NCBI GenBank assembly: GCA_026929865.2
Contig: CM049418.1
Location: 6,719,501-6,783,500 of the forward strand
Source: Hyperoplus lanceolatus
Taxonomy: Eukaryota; Chordata; Actinopteri; Uranoscopiformes; Ammodytidae
Length of the DNA stretch: 64,000 nt
Direction of reading: 5' to 3'
Numbering within the stretch: position 1 is the stretch's first letter; each line of letters starts with the position of its first letter. Positions 37,425 through 49,145 of this stretch are shown in pieces. The notes beneath the pieces are model-generated. The model saw only the letters and a list, made by a program, of their open reading frames with translations. It was not told the DNA's origin and did not search any database. A program made the translations under genes and the position numbers.

Positions 37425-37746
37425 ATGCATTCGTGTATTTCTTGCTCTTTTAAATAAGAATTGCTTAAGCCTTCCTAGCCTTACACATACAGTCACCACA
37501 AACAAAGAATTGTATAATAATTATGATATCGTATCGGACAATATCGGTATCGGCCGATATCCAAAACCCAGATATCGGAATCGGATCGGAACTAAAAATA
37601 GTGGATCGGTGCATCTCTTCTAGCCCACATTGTCTTTGTCTTATTCAAACTAGTCTCCTTGCTACCTCAAATATATGGATTCATTAAAAGAGGGCACAGA
37701 CACTGTCTCACTTTACCCCACAGTATTTGTCTCACTTTATCCCACT

Positions 37747-38247
37747 TGTTATGATAGCCCGGGATGACCCAAACGCAGACAGAAACCCATGTAGTCAGTT
37801 TAGAACAATGTTTATTTCAGGCAGGCTGGCAGGACACAGGACGGCTGAATGGCGTGGCGAGCAGAGGCTAGTGGATATCCGGAACCAGCAGGCAGGCGAG
37901 TAGGCAAGGTGAACAGCGGAGGCAACTGGCATGGAAGAAAAGAGGAGCAGAGTTACAACTAACTCCAACTGAGACTAGAAAGAAAACGACAAACATAGAT
38001 AATCCTGATCTCGGGTAATTTACCGCTCTGGTACGTAGTATACTCTGGCGCTGAATGACTGGAGTCACAGGCTTAAGTAGAGAGGTCTGATTAGCTAACG
38101 ATCCACACCTGGAGCAGTCTGCCCCGGAGTGCCGCCATGCCCACAGGGAGACAGACACATGGAATAACAAGAAGGAGAGACAGACAAGGGAAAACATACA
38201 ACACATACAGAGGAGAAGGAGAGACTGCTGAGCTGTGAGTCATGACA
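37747..38247 (-). mobile_element. Solo LTR of an LTR retrotransposon (fossil)
   Basis: A 501-bp segment starting TG and ending CA with short inverted ends (TGTTATGA and TCATGACA), flanked by the 5-bp direct repeat CCACT (37742-37746 and 38248-38252). A minus-strand AATAAA suggests that orientation. No internal retroviral region is present. The likely origin is recombination between two LTRs. Family not assigned. The exact flanking repeat suggests moderate age at most. Confidence 0.7.
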
Positions 38248-38480
38248 CCACTGCCACAATTTGAGAAAAAACTACCTCTCAGAAAATCAGGCTAATCTTC
38301 AGTTATCATCATCACATGGTTTCATATGTTGGTAGTTCATCAACATGTATGATAGAAGTTTTTCTACCTGAATCAATTTGCTTTGGCACAACAATCGATT
38401 AAGTTTACAGCAAGAAAATGTACTTTTACGTGCAAAAAAGACATTTTTGTGAAAAAAAAACATCCTTACAACATCACCAT

Positions 38481-39469
38481 TAGGCCTTTCACACCGCAGC
38501 AAAATCGGAGCCGGTTCTGGGCTAGTTCGGAGCTAGAGACAGTGTTTTGGTTTCACAACGCCAAAGAACCGGCTCCGGCCTGTAAAAACCGGTTCAACTC
38601 AAACACCAGGATTGAGCAGGGTCTAAATCAAGAACTGCTTTTACGCCAGGGGCAGGGGTTATCCTTACCTTCATGGAGGGATTATCCTGACCAACCAGAC
38701 CAACTCAAAGCTCATACTTCATGCCCGCCATATTTAAAAACACCGCTACTACGAGACGTAAACATAACATAATTACCGAACGTAGCGATCAAATTGACCG
38801 GCGAAAATACGCTGTATGGGTCCTGTTTGCAAAGTAGGGTGAACAGATCCCAATTCACCAGATGTGGGACAAAGACTACGTTTGTGCAGGACAATGTGCC
38901 GTTTTTTTTTTTAGCAAAATAAACTTGTGTCACCACCGGTAATGCCAGAGACACGTCTTTCTATATTAAAAAACACTATCTTTAGATCAGTGCGCATTAA
39001 GGCTGCGGCTTCACATTAAAAGCATTTCACTGGCTTCACATTAGGATTTCACTGGACAAACGTGAGTTGGCTTTTATTTTGAAGTAACAGGAAAGTAAAC
39101 CCACTGAGCCGAGCAGGGCGACACATAACAGACAAACGGAGATACACACACACACACACAGACCAACGGAGAGACGCACACTCACTCACACACACACAAA
39201 CGGAGACATGTAAAAATAACGTATTCGCCGCTGTTGTTGTGCTTAAAGCTAGCGGTAGCTTTAGCGTTAGCCACAAGAGCAGCGGCGTCGGGCGACGTAC
39301 ACACGTTTACAGTGACGTCATGATGTTGCTCTCTTGCCGGCTCCATGGTTGGCTCTGGTAGTTGTGAAACCAACCGGTTCATAACTGGGATATGGCTGTA
39401 ACCAGTTTTGAACTGGCCCCAGCACCAGCCCGGAACTGGCTCATGGTTCTTTTTGGTGTGAAAGGCCTA
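38481..39469. mobile_element. TIR element with perfect 15-bp ends
   Basis: TAGGCCTTTCACACC (38481-38495) and its exact complement (39455-39469). Subterminal cggagccggttctgg and ccggaactggctcatgg are also roughly inverted. Flanks share only CAT. 989 bp with a (CA) run at 39146-39197. Superfamily not settled. Confidence 0.7.
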
Positions 39470-39809
39470 CATGAGGTCCTCTCTTTCATGGCCAAGGGGA
39501 AATGAGAGGGGCTTGAAAACAAATATTTCACATGACCAAAAATGTGTTCCATTGCCTAGATACAGGGGGTGTCTCACATTACCCGATGGCTCACATTCCC
39601 CCGTTTTCCCCTATTTAATAGCCTATAAAATTGATGTTTTAGTGTACTTAATTTTTTGTTATTTTATTATTTTAAAGTCACCAGAATGCACAAAACAATG
39701 TCTCTAAAGCTTGAATTTTTCAGGGGGGAGGGGGGGCAGACTCCCTGCCTTGGTTTTGAATTGTCCCTATTTTCAAGGTCCCAAGGTTGGCAAGTATGTG
39801 CATAACACA

Positions 39810-41900
39810 CGTGAGTCTCATTAGAGTCACACATGGACAGATTATTTCAGTCGAACATTTCAGCAGCAAAATAAGTTTAAGGACGAACAAGTGGCCGCTG
39901 TTTAGCCTTTACATGGAAAGCTATTTCTCTGAAACAGTTTAAAAAGAAAATAAGTTTAAATCACAGCTGACTGAATTAGGTCTTGCAGGAACTCAACTCT
40001 ACGATGTAGCATTTATTGTAAATTGCATTACCCTTTTAATCTTCATTAGATGTTCTCATTAGGATGTAGAGATAATAATCCGCTTGTAAACACTCATTGA
40101 AACATACAACATTGTCACATACAACAACATTGAAACATACAACCTACAATCACAGCTTGGTTCACCATGTAAATACTCCTGTGTCGTAATATTTATCATT
40201 GTTCACTAAATTATGTTTAATCAAATCAATGTGGTTGCATTTTCCCTCAGTATAATTCCTGTGACATTAGCACAGCTCAGATAGCTCTGCTACCGGTGAA
40301 TGTAAACACTATCACTTCCACAGAATGTTTGACATCCGTTAGAAACTAACACCGAAACGAGCTAAAGACTATGTAAGATGCCCTTCATTTTGGTTGCAAA
40401 AAGAAATATAATAATCTTTTTCTGTGTCCCACTTTCATAGACGGGTTACATTTAAGCATGCATAAGCTAGCCTACCTGCTTCCTACAGGCACTGCACTAG
40501 TATGGATAACAAACAAAACCAAGTCGGTCAAAATGTTGATTCAAACATTAAACAGTGTTAAAAATGTATGAAAAACTTTCAGATAAAAAAATATAAGTTG
40601 GCACAACTTTTTCTGATTTCTTATGAAATCAAAAAATGTAGTTACATAACATATGAACGATAAGTTATCTCCAACAGCGTTAAAAGCGTCATAATAACTT
40701 TAATATCTCCTAAGTTTTCCATTTTTAGAGTGTATACACTGCAGAAAACCCCCACTGATTTATTACTAATCATAGCAAATTGGATAAACATGGTCCATGC
40801 CATTAGACTTAAAATAATTAAATCGTGAATTAACGCTGGGAGAGAAGCTGCAGTTGGCAGAATGACAGCAGCTTTGAAATCACCATTTTTAGATGTTTCT
40901 TCATAGACAAGAGCCTGATGCTTCATTATTTACCTTTTAAAATATCTACCAAGGTCCACTTACTCACCTTATTCCACATCACATGGCCTTTATCTGAAGT
41001 AGGAGTTTCGCTTAGTTGTAGATGTTCTTTACACTCAACAGACTTCAAGGAAAACTGTGTGAACTGTATGAATGCCTGGAAACGAGTGTGTAAGTGGCGT
41101 TTTTTCATGTACTTAAAAAAATGCAGCATCAAGGTCATCCTTTTGAGCAAACGTGAATGGAAGCAATGGAAAGTATTAACAATTCCATAATAACTGAGCA
41201 TGCTCCTTTAGCTAATGAAGATCATGTGAGGCAGGTTGAAAGCTTGAAAACAAGCAGTTACAGTGGCCCTCATTTATCAACCGTGCGTAGACCAGAAAAA
41301 TGGGTGAAAAAATTTCTTGTTTTAAGTTATTTCCATCATATTTTGTGGCCTTTTGAGAGAACAAATGTGATTTGTTGAATTGTTTTGTTATTTTCTGGGA
41401 AATTTTGCCTTCATAAGAGACATTATGGTTAGAAGCATATAGAAAACAGGATAAGAAAAGGTGCAACAAAGTCCACAAGCTGGAGTCCAATCGACAAGTT
41501 GCTCTCATGAACGGTAACTCAGCAAACAATGCTCTCCAAGTGTGATTATTTCTTATATTTGGCTTTGTCATGAGAATTTAAAACAGGCCGAAATCACAAC
41601 CTTGTTAACTTATTAGCGGCTCCCTGTATTGTACAGTCAAAAGTTTAATCCATATCATCATTTCAAGAGTGCATTGCATGGTGGTATTATTAGCAAATAG
41701 AAATTGAAAAAATAAGAGTGCAGAAATACAACATTTACCTCCAAAGAGAATACTGTGCATCCTTGTCTTTCATATACACAAATCTACTTATAAAATGTTT
41801 ATTTATTTCATGTTAAAGTTTTCCAACCACAACCTAAAATTTAAGATCAATCCATCAATAAATAAGGAAACTACAGAGCTTCTAAATACCTGAATGGTGA
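39810..41900. other. AT-rich intergenic sequence
   Basis: No gene or well-formed element was recognised over about 2.1 kb upstream of the hAT element at 41915. Confidence 0.4.
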
Positions 41901-41914
41901 TATATACCTTTTAT

Positions 41915-43000
41915 CAGGGCTCTAGACTGCGACCAAATGCTCGCATTTTGCGACCATTTTTTGAGACAGTGCGAGTACTTTTTTCAACTAGGGGCACGCG
42001 CGCGACCGGGAAATTCGCCGACATATGTATTCGTTATTATTATTACAGCCATTAATAGTGCTTTGTGTTTGAGGGAGAGAGAGAGCAGTCCGCGAGTGAT
42101 CAGTGACACAATCAACTGCGCGGATCACGTGACCTACTCTCATCTCAGTGTCCCGCTGTAGTCACCTCGTTAACATGTTGCCAACTGGCGACTTTTTCCC
42201 ACTATATTTGCCGACTTTCCGCCGTAGCGCTAAGGCTTGTTAAAGACCAGAGACACATCTTGCAACTTTTTTTTAATACCGCGCTCACCAGAGCCGAGTA
42301 CTAGCAACGACTGCTGTCTCCGCCTCCTCACCGCTGACAGCCCTCACTCACAGACAGACAACACCGTGTCGCTCTGAGCAAGAGCTGCCTGGTGACTTTT
42401 GTAAACACGTGAATAGTTTTATAGGTCCACATTCAATTGGCGACTGCATATCTATAAAAAAAAAAGCTAACCTTGTAGTTATGGCAACTAACAAAGTTTT
42501 TAAAGTTAGTTTGTAAAGAGGCCTAGGTAATTTGTATACTACCTGCCTGGTCAGCATTTTCTATTCATTTTGCCTCTTTCAGAATTGCATATTATGCAAA
42601 TTAGTTGATTATGTCATCTAGCAACTACTAGTTAATTTTGGGCCAATAACTATTTTCCTTATAGCAGAGATAGAGAAGGAAAAATCACAGGGCTCAGGAG
42701 TAGAAGGGGTTGTGGTGAAAATGGGTAAAAATCCATTTTCCTAAAGGAATGTCTGAAGGATTTCACATGGTGATGCAAAATCAAAAACACAATGAATTGT
42801 ATCATCTGTTGTCAGTGTGGTCCAAAACATGCTGACCATACAATATCAGCAGGCCTTATATAGTTTAAATAGTGAAACATTTGAATTGATGCATTGCAGG
42901 TCTATTTAAGGTGTGCCCCTACATTTTCTGCTTGCGCTCCTAAAAATTCTGAGTTAGGGGCGCTAGTGCTCCTAGTAAAACATGTTAGTCTGGAGCCCTG
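41915..43000. mobile_element. hAT non-autonomous element (1,086 bp)
   Basis: CAGGGCTCTAGACTG at the left and the complement CAGGGCTCCAGACTA at the right. Flanks CCTTTTAT (41907-41914) and CCTTATAT (43001-43008) match 7 of 8. No transposase frame. It lies about 0.9 kb upstream of the FHL promoter. Confidence 0.8.
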
Positions 43001-43005
43001 CCTTA

Positions 43006-43036
<31 letters not shown>

Positions 43037-43928
43037 TACAAGTAATTGTCTTGAATGCAAAAGATAATTTACAGTAAATTGATATTCGACTAACGCCTTT
43101 AAATGAACACAGTTACCATGTAATGTAGAGGACTCGGCTAATAAAGGTTTATTTTGAGCTAGGAATGTAATTGAATTAAATTCTTGCCTTTTATTGCATG
43201 TAAACAGTGATTGTCACGGACAGGAATTACACAAGATGGAACTTTTTTTTCACTTGGAGTAAAACCTTCTTACCAAATATTTATATTTTAACAAGACTAT
43301 TTTGGCCTAACACATACCGTATCTTGATTTTGTACCTTAAATTTTGGAAAAACTGAAATGATATTGACCTTTTACTGCTTGGGAAGATATATCTATTTTT
43401 TTTTGGTCCCCGGAAAGGTACCAGTCTTAAATTTAACACTTAAGGCACATTAATGTATATTGTATCTTGGACAGAAATGGACTCCTATGCTGTACCCTTC
43501 TTTCTACAGTGTTGAGCAGTTAAATAAGAACACTCTTAAATAAAATGGCGTAAAAGTAGGGCAACATGCACCCAGTATGGAATAATGTATGATGTATGGA
43601 AGCTCAAGAGGACACAATGTAATTATATTGTATTGTGATATCGAGAAATGTTTTTTTTCTGATCTTGAGATAAGTGTCGTTGAGTTGTCACTTTGACATA
43701 ATTACTTTGTGCGTGACATGTTTGATTACAGCTCAAAATATACTTCTTCCTTCTTATTAAATTAAATTAAATGCATGTTGCAGTAATTATAGTTAGTACA
43801 CCTTTGTCTTTGACTGTTTATGCATTTATTTTAGTGTGTTTTTCCAGGCATCCACCTGCATGTCTACACACTGTGTGTGCATGTTCAGGAGGTTTTAATG
43901 AGATTTTTGGACTTGACTTTATAGCAGT

Positions 43929-43938
43929 CTAAATTTAG
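43929..43938 (+). promoter_or_regulatory. MEF2-type site of the FHL promoter
   Basis: CTAAATTTAG is a perfect, palindromic match to the MEF2 consensus YTA(W)4TAR. It lies about 80 bp upstream of a TATA-like box. FHL2 is known to be strongly expressed in heart and muscle, which fits. Confidence 0.6.
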
Positions 43939-44009
43939 TATGGCCGGCCCACTCTGGTCACACCACTGCCTCCACCTTCGTGCCCCAGCGTGGGTCACAC
44001 TTTGCTCTA

Positions 44010-44018
44010 ATTTTAAAA
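44010..44018 (+). promoter_or_regulatory. TATA-like box of the FHL gene
   Basis: attttaaaag about 85 bp before the first donor site; transcription would start near 44037-44045. Confidence 0.5.
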
Positions 44019-44037
44019 GGCAGATGGACTAGAGCGC

Positions 44038-44095
44038 TCGGCAGACAACTCTGGTCTCAGTCTGTAACAGGTTCCTCATCCCACTGCACTGACAG
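44038..44095 (+). other. fhl2: Candidate noncoding exon 1 of the FHL gene
   Basis: Ends CACTGACAG followed by donor gtaaaact. It joins the acceptor ttcaactcag before 48971, giving an intron of 4,875 bp that contains a K1 transposon and a LINE. Start placed about 25 bp after the TATA-like box. Not proven by sequence alone. Confidence 0.5.
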
Positions 44096-44431
44096 GTAAA
44101 ACTTCCTCCTTAATTCAAAACCATCTTAACTGTTCTCTTGACCAAATATCTCATGGCTTTCTTCCCCTTCTTCATTTGTAATATAGTTTCACAGATATTT
44201 AATGATTTTATTCTTGCTTCAAACCTTTCAAATATCCATTTCCATGTATCATTTAATTCCTCATGATTATCTGAATATAATCCAGGTTTCTGGGAAATTA
44301 AGAAGATTATTTTAAGTCTTTTTTTTAAACATGAAAGTCTCTTTTCTCTTTGAGTGATATTTTATTTTTCAGGTTGGAAAATGCCAGCTTAATATCTTAA
44401 CAGATTTGTTAAATTACATTAAATTATTTAA

Positions 44432-46518
44432 AGCCACTACGAGTAAGTTGGCACGTTGGCGACACCTTTGAACAAATGCGGTAGTATTTTAACGACGCCA
44501 GCTGTCGTGAAGCTGTTTGCTAGCTCGTGCAGGGAGTGCAAGATTCAAATAATCAGGAAGCAATATGGTGCGTGTCCGTGTGTTGAAAGTGTGGAGGGCA
44601 CCGGACTCTTTTCGGCTCTGTGAGTCTATGGGTGAGACAGCATCAACTAATGGCAGTAAGTGCTAAACACACCTGATTGCAATGAGTTGATGCATTGTCA
44701 CCTCTCACGGAGCTGAACGAGTCCGTGTCCTCACACCAAGCGAATGAACGAGAGATGGCAGTTAGTTAGTATGGATCACGATGAGGTAATGTGTTTATGT
44801 TGTAAATAATGACTATTTCAGATGAATAATGGTCATCTGATGATGCTGGTGAGGCAAAGTAAACTTTGTTTTAGTAGGCTACCGCTCATTCATTTAGGAG
44901 TAAACACTGCAGTCTAGGTTCGCTGCGTGAAATTGTGTATACGTTGCTTGGCAACGCCCTCCCGCCCACCTATCACTCTCCCTTTTAGCTTTTCTTCATT
45001 GCATTTTCTTTTTTTTCTTTGATGGTTCAGCCCCGTTATCAGTCATTATGAACAAACAACTGTCTCAAACAAGGCTCCCGCTCCCCTTCCCTCACCTGGA
45101 GCCATAGGCTTCTCAAATCGCGTTCCTGCGCCGCACTGAAATCTGCGACCAATACGGATATGTGACCATAGAGCATGCACGCGTGAACCGAAAATCGGAC
45201 TGGGTGTACGACCAGATCAAATGCAGTAATAAAAACTATATAAAAAAGTCTTTCTTTGCACAGATGGTCTCGTTTGCTGTTAAAGGTAATTTATGATTAT
45301 GAGAGGAAACATGAGGCTGTTTAAAAGATATTTAAATGTTACTCGTAGGGATGAGCCCGAATCCGAATATGTATTCGGATAAGCACGGATAATGAGTTAG
45401 ATACGGATACAGATAATTTCCGAATAGTCCCGTTATTATTCGGGGATTTTTTTATTTTTTTATTATGCGCTTAATTGACGCAGCGCGTTCCGCCTCAATG
45501 ACACAACAGGTAGAATGACACTAACAGCTGTTCTGCGGTGGACATGAGAGGACCGGCGCGTCCCGAGCGGTCTCTCTCTTTTATCCACTGATAAACGCAG
45601 CGCGTTCGCCCTTTCCCTCGAATAGAAGGTTCTACCGGTCCATTCGCTGCCGTTTTATTTGAGTTTGAGAGAAGAGACGAACCGATGGAATATGCTGCAC
45701 CCGAGTCACCGTCAGCCCTTCCCCGATGTAGGCTATTTACATTCTCTAGGCCTACTGCTTAAACTCTTTTAACATCACAACGTTTCCATCAAACTGATGC
45801 TTAGGACCTGTACTTTTTCAGCTGTCAATCAGTGCGTAGACGCCTAGGCCTACTTCAGGACCTATACAATAAAAATCGGAAACTGCAAACTTGACACATT
45901 GAAATCACATATGGCTTTGTGGAAAGGCTAAAATATTATTTAGGGTTTATGAGATTGGCACGTTGATACAGATTGTTCCTAAACCTTAGTTTAGTAAAAC
46001 AAATACAGAAAGTAAAAAAAGAGCGATAGGGAGAGATAGAGATAAAAAATCATGAAATGCAGCTGTATTTTCCCCAGTTAAAGGGGGACCTTAATTAAGT
46101 TAAAAGTAAAACACTGGCCCTCATTTAGTAACAGTGAGAAGCCTATGCACAGATTTGGGCTGTTATTTATCAATATTTTCGTTCCCTGAATTTCTTCGTA
46201 TTATGAGAACAAAGAAGAGAGTGATGAAAAGGTAGAAATATATCTGACTTTTTGACTTATATTTCAACATTACATCAATTTGATGCTTTGAAGGGACAAC
46301 AATAGCATTGACAATGAATATTAGTTTAGAAAATCAATGTAGGTGTGACTTCCTTTAATGTAGGCTAATGTAAAAGAAACTTCCGGTATACGCCACGCCC
46401 ACTTCTTCTTGTGTATCCGGATACAGATACAGATACAGATAATTTTGTTGGTTGAACAGATACAGATACAGATACAGATAATGACGTCTCCGCACACCCC
46501 TAGTTACTCGTTGCTGCT
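44432..46518 (+). mobile_element. TTAA element family K1, copy C, interrupted
   Basis: TTAA at 44428-44431 and 46519-46522. Apart from the hAT insertion at 45346-46502 it follows copy A almost base for base; I counted about three substitutions over the shared 920 bp. It lies in FHL intron 1. Confidence 0.9.
45346..46502. mobile_element. hAT element with exact 8-bp duplication
   Basis: TAGGGATGAGCCCG at the left and CACACCCCTA at the right, flanked by GTTACTCG on both sides (45338-45345 and 46503-46510). Internal gatacagatacagata repeats near the right end and cgaatccgaatatg near the left. 1,157 bp, non-autonomous. Confidence 0.88.
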
Positions 46519-46522
46519 TTAA

Positions 46523-47475
46523 GTCCGCTTAATTGATGGAATGTAGTGGTACTCATTTAAAAGAGGTAAAAGGTTTATATATGGATGATGGGGAAGGGCA
46601 AGCGATGGCTAATGGGCAGGTATTTAGACAACACAGGGTTTAACAGTATAATGGAATTTAGACAATATAGTGTCATTAAAAAGGGTTAAAGTGGGGGATT
46701 AAAGTGAGAACAGAGTATCAAGAAAGGGATACACAGGTTGCAGAGTTGTTTTTTAGTCGTATAAAGGGTAAATGTTTGTTTAAAAGCATAATTTGTTTAG
46801 ATAGGGTATGAATGGGTATTTATATAGATGTTATATATGGGTTTTAGTGGATGTTACAGTAGTGAGTAGAGAGGACTGTAAAAGAATAACCCCTGTATAG
46901 AGGTTTTTTGAGCAGTATATAAAATTTAAGTTATATTGTAAAAAATTATATTAAGAATACAAAATGTGCAGAAATGACGTTAAAGGGTTTACCAAACAGA
47001 TGTGTCCGAACTTTAATCTTCCAAATTACGATGAAAGTCAGTCATAATCTATCTGCTATTAAATTAAATCTGCAGCTCATCTAACTGCGATTCAACAAAG
47101 ACTCAGAATGCTCTCCATCTGATAAAAGGTCCAGCCAATAGCAACCTTTGTATTTTGTCTTTTAATACGACTTTTTCAATTGCTCAAAAAACTTAAATAA
47201 TTTTGTTAACTAATTATTGGGAACAACAGAGGACTAGTTTATCCTTGCTGCACTATTTCGAAGTCAACTCTATTAACGCTCAAATATGCACTGAACATCT
47301 TCAGTTTGGATTTCTTACAAGAAAGGATTTGTAGGAGTTGCACGAGATTGCAGCAAATTCTTATTAAAAAGTAAATATTTAATGCAAGACACTTCAGGTG
47401 AATAGGGTAACATTTCTAAACGTATAGGTATCATGAGGAAACTTTGCTGCATGATTACATGATTATTTTTTTGTA
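46523..47475 (+). other. FHL intron 1 sequence
   Basis: AT-rich, with no recognisable element or exon. Confidence 0.4.
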
Positions 47476-47479
47476 TTAT

Positions 47480-48440
47480 TTCATTTCATTTCATTTAACT
47501 TTTATTTATCCTCGAGAGACCAATTGAGGGGTGACCCTCATTTCCAATGACGTCGAGTCAAAACAAATTCAAAACAACAATACAAACAAAACATTCAATG
47601 CAAATACATCAAATACACAACAAGTGAAGAGAAGAGAAAACAAAACGATTGAAACATTTACAGAGTGGGGAAGAGTGGCAGCAACCAAAAGGCATAAAGT
47701 ACAATATAGCCTAATTAAAGGTGCAGTGTGTAATATGACATCATCAAGTAAGTTCTAGAAAGTTCTAGAATGCAACTCTCCCTGGGTAACCCCAACCCTT
47801 TAGAATAATAACAGAAGCTACAGTGGCCTTCAAGGACAAGAACAATTCTAAATTTTAAACAATGCACCTGATGACATTCCAACTATGACACTTTCAAGAT
47901 GACGGCACTAGGCTTTGGTCCAAAATATGCAGAAATATGGACATATATGAGACCCTTTCTAAGGGAAAAAATTATAATTCAATACATTTTTTTCAGCTTT
48001 TATGCACTAAATTAAATGTACTTACGGATATTATAGTTACTTTCTACAAAATCTGCTAGGAAAAAAAACCCCAAATTCTACACACTGCAGGTTTAAAACA
48101 GTTACAGGTAGAGTTTGGCAGATCCAAGATAGTCTGTTTAAATTGGCCAAAGGATATGAATGTATTTAGTTTAATTTTTAGCTGTAAGTTGTTCCAGGAG
48201 TCAGGTGCACTGAAGCTAAAAGCTGTCTTTCCCAGCTCAGACCGGGCATGTGGGACATAAAGCATAAGCATGTCAGTGGAGCGGGTCTGATAAAGCCCAT
48301 CTGAAACAAGCAGCATTTCTGTTAAATAACGAGGAAGCTTCCCGGTCAAGGCTTTGTAAATAAAAATATGCCAATGTGCGTCACATCTCTCTTTAAGGGA
48401 GGACCACCTAACCTTTTCATATAAGAGACAATGGTGTGTG
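47480..48440 (-). mobile_element. LINE 3' end in FHL intron 1, carrying a K2 MITE
   Basis: The minus strand encodes ARSELGKTAFSFSAPDSWNN, the same L2/Rex-like C-terminal block as 19200-19730, and ends in the tail cttttatttatcctcgagag. A K2 MITE is inserted at 47719-48092. Confidence 0.78.
47719..48092. mobile_element. TTAA MITE family K2, 374-bp copy with known empty site
   Basis: Ends AGGTGCAGTGTG and CACTGCAGGT, TTAA at 47715-47718 and 48093-48096. The related LINE at 19472-19475 shows the uninterrupted TTAA, proving insertion with TTAA duplication. Confidence 0.88.
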
Positions 48441-48989
48441 TCATAAGCATCTCCTGTGATGAACCTTAAAGCATTTCAGTAATGTTTGAATACATATACA
48501 AATGTGACAATATCTAACTACATAGATTGTACATATGCATCTCTTTTAATAACAAAATCTCTAGACTGATAAATATTCAACCAATTTAATTTTTACAACA
48601 TATTAGAGATCAACGTTTTTTATACAACAGATTTTGGATGCATCCCTTTTTTATATAAATCCAAAAATACTATGTACCATCTCCATTAATAAAACCGGAT
48701 GTGAAGGCTTGTTGTGACATTCCTTGACCTAATTTGTTGTATTTTGTACAGCAAATTGAGTTTACAGAAGGTGCTACACACACTGTGCATGGTCATGGAG
48801 GCATGATATAATTAATTTGACCATGTGATCCTGAGATGGTACAGTACGTGGAAAAAGTCAGCTCCCAGATACAACTGATTCATTCTGTTCATAATTTGGG
48901 ATATTTTTCTCATAATCTTTGTGTTTTTTTGTGCTTGTTAATGTTTTATCCCTCAAAAAATTCAACTCAGTGAGGAGATTTCCATCAAG

Positions 48990-49145
48990 ATGGCCGACCC
49001 CTACGACTGTACTGAGTGTGTTGAGACCTTGTACGGGAAAAAGTACATCCTAAAGGAAGAAAACCCGTACTGTGTCAATTGTTACGAGAATCTTTTCTCC
49101 AACACCTGTGAAGTGTGCCAACTGATCATTTGCTGCACCAGCAAG
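48990..49145 (+). CDS. fhl2: fhl exon 2: start, half LIM, first LIM1 ligands
   Basis: 52 codons from [10 protein letters not shown] to CCTSK. Acceptor at 48970; 19 bases of 5' UTR precede the ATG (caagATGG). Donor gtaaac, phase 0. Confidence 0.92.

Larger units (their letters stand above)
35005..37622. mobile_element. hAT-like element with TAGGGATG end and ATCGG repeats
   Basis: Left TAGGGATGGGATCCGATCC. The right end read as complement gives agatgcaccgatccactatt. Both subterminal regions are rich in TATCGG/CCGATA. This is the style of the fish hAT elements beginning TAGGGATGCACCGAT. The 8-bp duplication is not clear. Two other elements are inserted inside it. No transposase was recognised. 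Confidence 0.6.
33455..39611. mobile_element. pogo-like element P3, heavily interrupted
   Basis: Left GGGGAGAACGGGGTAA, then (after an insertion) TGTGAGACAC. The right end reads as the complement GGGGAAAACGGGGGAATGTG. TA flanks both sides (33453-33454 and 39612-39613). GAGACA motifs recur internally (34440, 37705-37735, 39570). About 1.26 kb is left after subtracting four insertions, similar in size to P2. Confidence 0.8.
32982..39798. mobile_element. hAT-like element hosting a nested stack
   Basis: Ends CATACTTGCCAACC and GGTTGGCAAGTATG form a 14-bp perfect inverted repeat. The 8-bp flanks TGCATCAC (32974-32981) and TGCATAAC (39799-39806) match at 7 of 8. About 660 bp of its own sequence is left (32982-33454 and 39612-39798); the rest is element P3 and what P3 received. 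Confidence 0.75.

Noticed and set aside
35005-37622. 8-bp target duplication for the TAGGGATG element
   Set aside because: Flanks (ACCCACCA and GCCCACAT) match too weakly to claim.
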